From Allomyces macrogynus ATCC 38327 (lineage: Eukaryota; Blastocladiomycota; Blastocladiomycetes; Blastocladiales; Blastocladiaceae), in the NCBI GenBank assembly GCA_000151295.1, contig GG745338.1:1253601-1297870 (forward strand): a stretch of DNA of 44,270 bases, in the 5' to 3' direction. A program made the translations under genes and the position numbers. The notes beneath the pieces are model-generated. The model had not been told where the DNA came from, did not search any database, and worked only from the letters and a program-made list of their open reading frames with translations. This document shows positions 43,676 through 44,270 of this stretch, piece by piece; within the stretch, counting starts at the first letter, position 1, and every line of letters starts with the position of its first letter.

Positions 43676-44270
43676 CGGTCGCTGCGGCTGATGTGCGACT
43701 GTCGTGATCGATGATGGTGCGACGTGCGACCCACCAACGGCGAGCACAAATCAGTGGTGCGGTGGGTCGCAATGCGACAGTGCGCGCGCGGCCGACGTGG
43801 GCGGGTCCGATGGCCATCGGCGGCCTCGCGCGGTCGCGACGGGTCCATGCTGCCCGTCCCTGCGCCGTGGTCCCCACCAACCGCACGCACACGTGCATGC
43901 CTCCGACGCTTGATCGTCGCCACTGACTTGCCCACTTCTCTCGCGCACGCTCGTTTAGCGCCGCGGGCCCGCCGTACCGCCGCGCCGTCGCCGCACACCG
44001 CGCCGCGACGAGCCCGTCCATCCGTACCGCCATGTCCCCATTGTAAGAGTTACACATTCACAATTTTTCTCCATCAACGTCAAAAGTTGGTGGGTAGAAT
44101 TTGTAGATGTAGCCATTGAAATTTAGCTACACATCTGCGTAATAAGTTGAAATGTACTAATTTTATCAAGATTATTCTACTCTTACTTATACCAATATAT
44201 TTTTGTGTATAATAAATGCTTTTTTTCTTTTCTGTTACCTATATAAATACGCCGTGTTTTCGGTTGGGTG
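43676..44270. other. Right flank with abrupt AT-rich tail
   Basis: Up to about 44038 the sequence remains GC-rich without a confident gene. From about 44040 to the window end it turns sharply AT-rich, with TATATAAATA-like and poly-T tracts. It contains a possible 8-bp inverted repeat (GTAAGAGT at 44043-44050, ACTCTTAC at 44179-44186) and an imperfect hairpin around 44105-44136 (AGATGTAGC ... GCTACACATCT). Confidence 0.5.

Overview
This is a GC-rich eukaryotic nuclear window. Genes carry many short spliceosomal introns (mostly 50-120 nt, with CTRAY-like branch sites and YAG acceptors). The gene set (Bet3, poly(A) polymerase, Bna7-type kynurenine formamidase, a WOPR/Gti1-Pac2 regulator) points to a fungus. 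An ASH-domain axoneme-type protein and a cyclic-nucleotide-gated channel point to a flagellated, zoosporic one. Blastocladiomycota (Allomyces, Blastocladiella or Catenaria-like) is my best guess. That placement is inference from gene content and base composition, not a database match.

Layout from left to right: (1) 1-6402, minus: a giant ankyrin / Ser-Pro-rich / coiled-coil protein, truncated by the window edge. (2) 6695-7719, plus: kynurenine formamidase. (3) 7907-9711, minus: WOPR transcription factor with a histidine-rich repeat tail, followed by a 1.8 kb gene-free stretch. (4) 11507-14179, minus: prenylated guanylate-binding-protein GTPase. (5) 14614-16099, minus: EEF2KMT/Efm3-like methyltransferase. 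(6) 16376-17276, plus: isochorismatase-like hydrolase. (7) 17892-20395, plus: RRM protein with RS and two other repeat arrays. (8) 21584-23116, plus: a repetitive type I membrane protein that I cannot assign to a family. (9) 23741-27152, minus: cyclic-nucleotide-gated channel. (10) 27803-28631, minus: TRAPP subunit Bet3. (11) 28953-31514, plus: poly(A) polymerase, with a degenerate copy at about 32370-33190. (12) 33609-35279, minus: GT31-like glycosyltransferase. (13) 35735-40036, plus: intronless ASH/MSP-fold protein. (14) 40347-41699, minus: G-protein alpha subunit. (15) about 42963-43673, plus: a gene of unresolved structure, followed by an abrupt AT-rich tail.

There is no operon-like pathway here. 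The CNG channel and G-alpha subunit fit sensory signalling in a motile zoospore, and the ASH protein fits the axoneme. Several neighbours are divergent and share compact intergenic regions of 276-455 bp. I built the exon models by hand from splice consensus, phase and family conservation. Nearly all close in frame with the expected length.

The most striking observations are these: a predominance of GTNCG rather than GTRAG 5' splice sites; a CNG channel whose pore reads P-G-Y-A-D; an unassigned six-repeat membrane protein with a perfect 453-nt internal duplication; a decayed poly(A) polymerase copy that keeps the parental intron position; and a CaaX-bearing GBP in a probable fungus.
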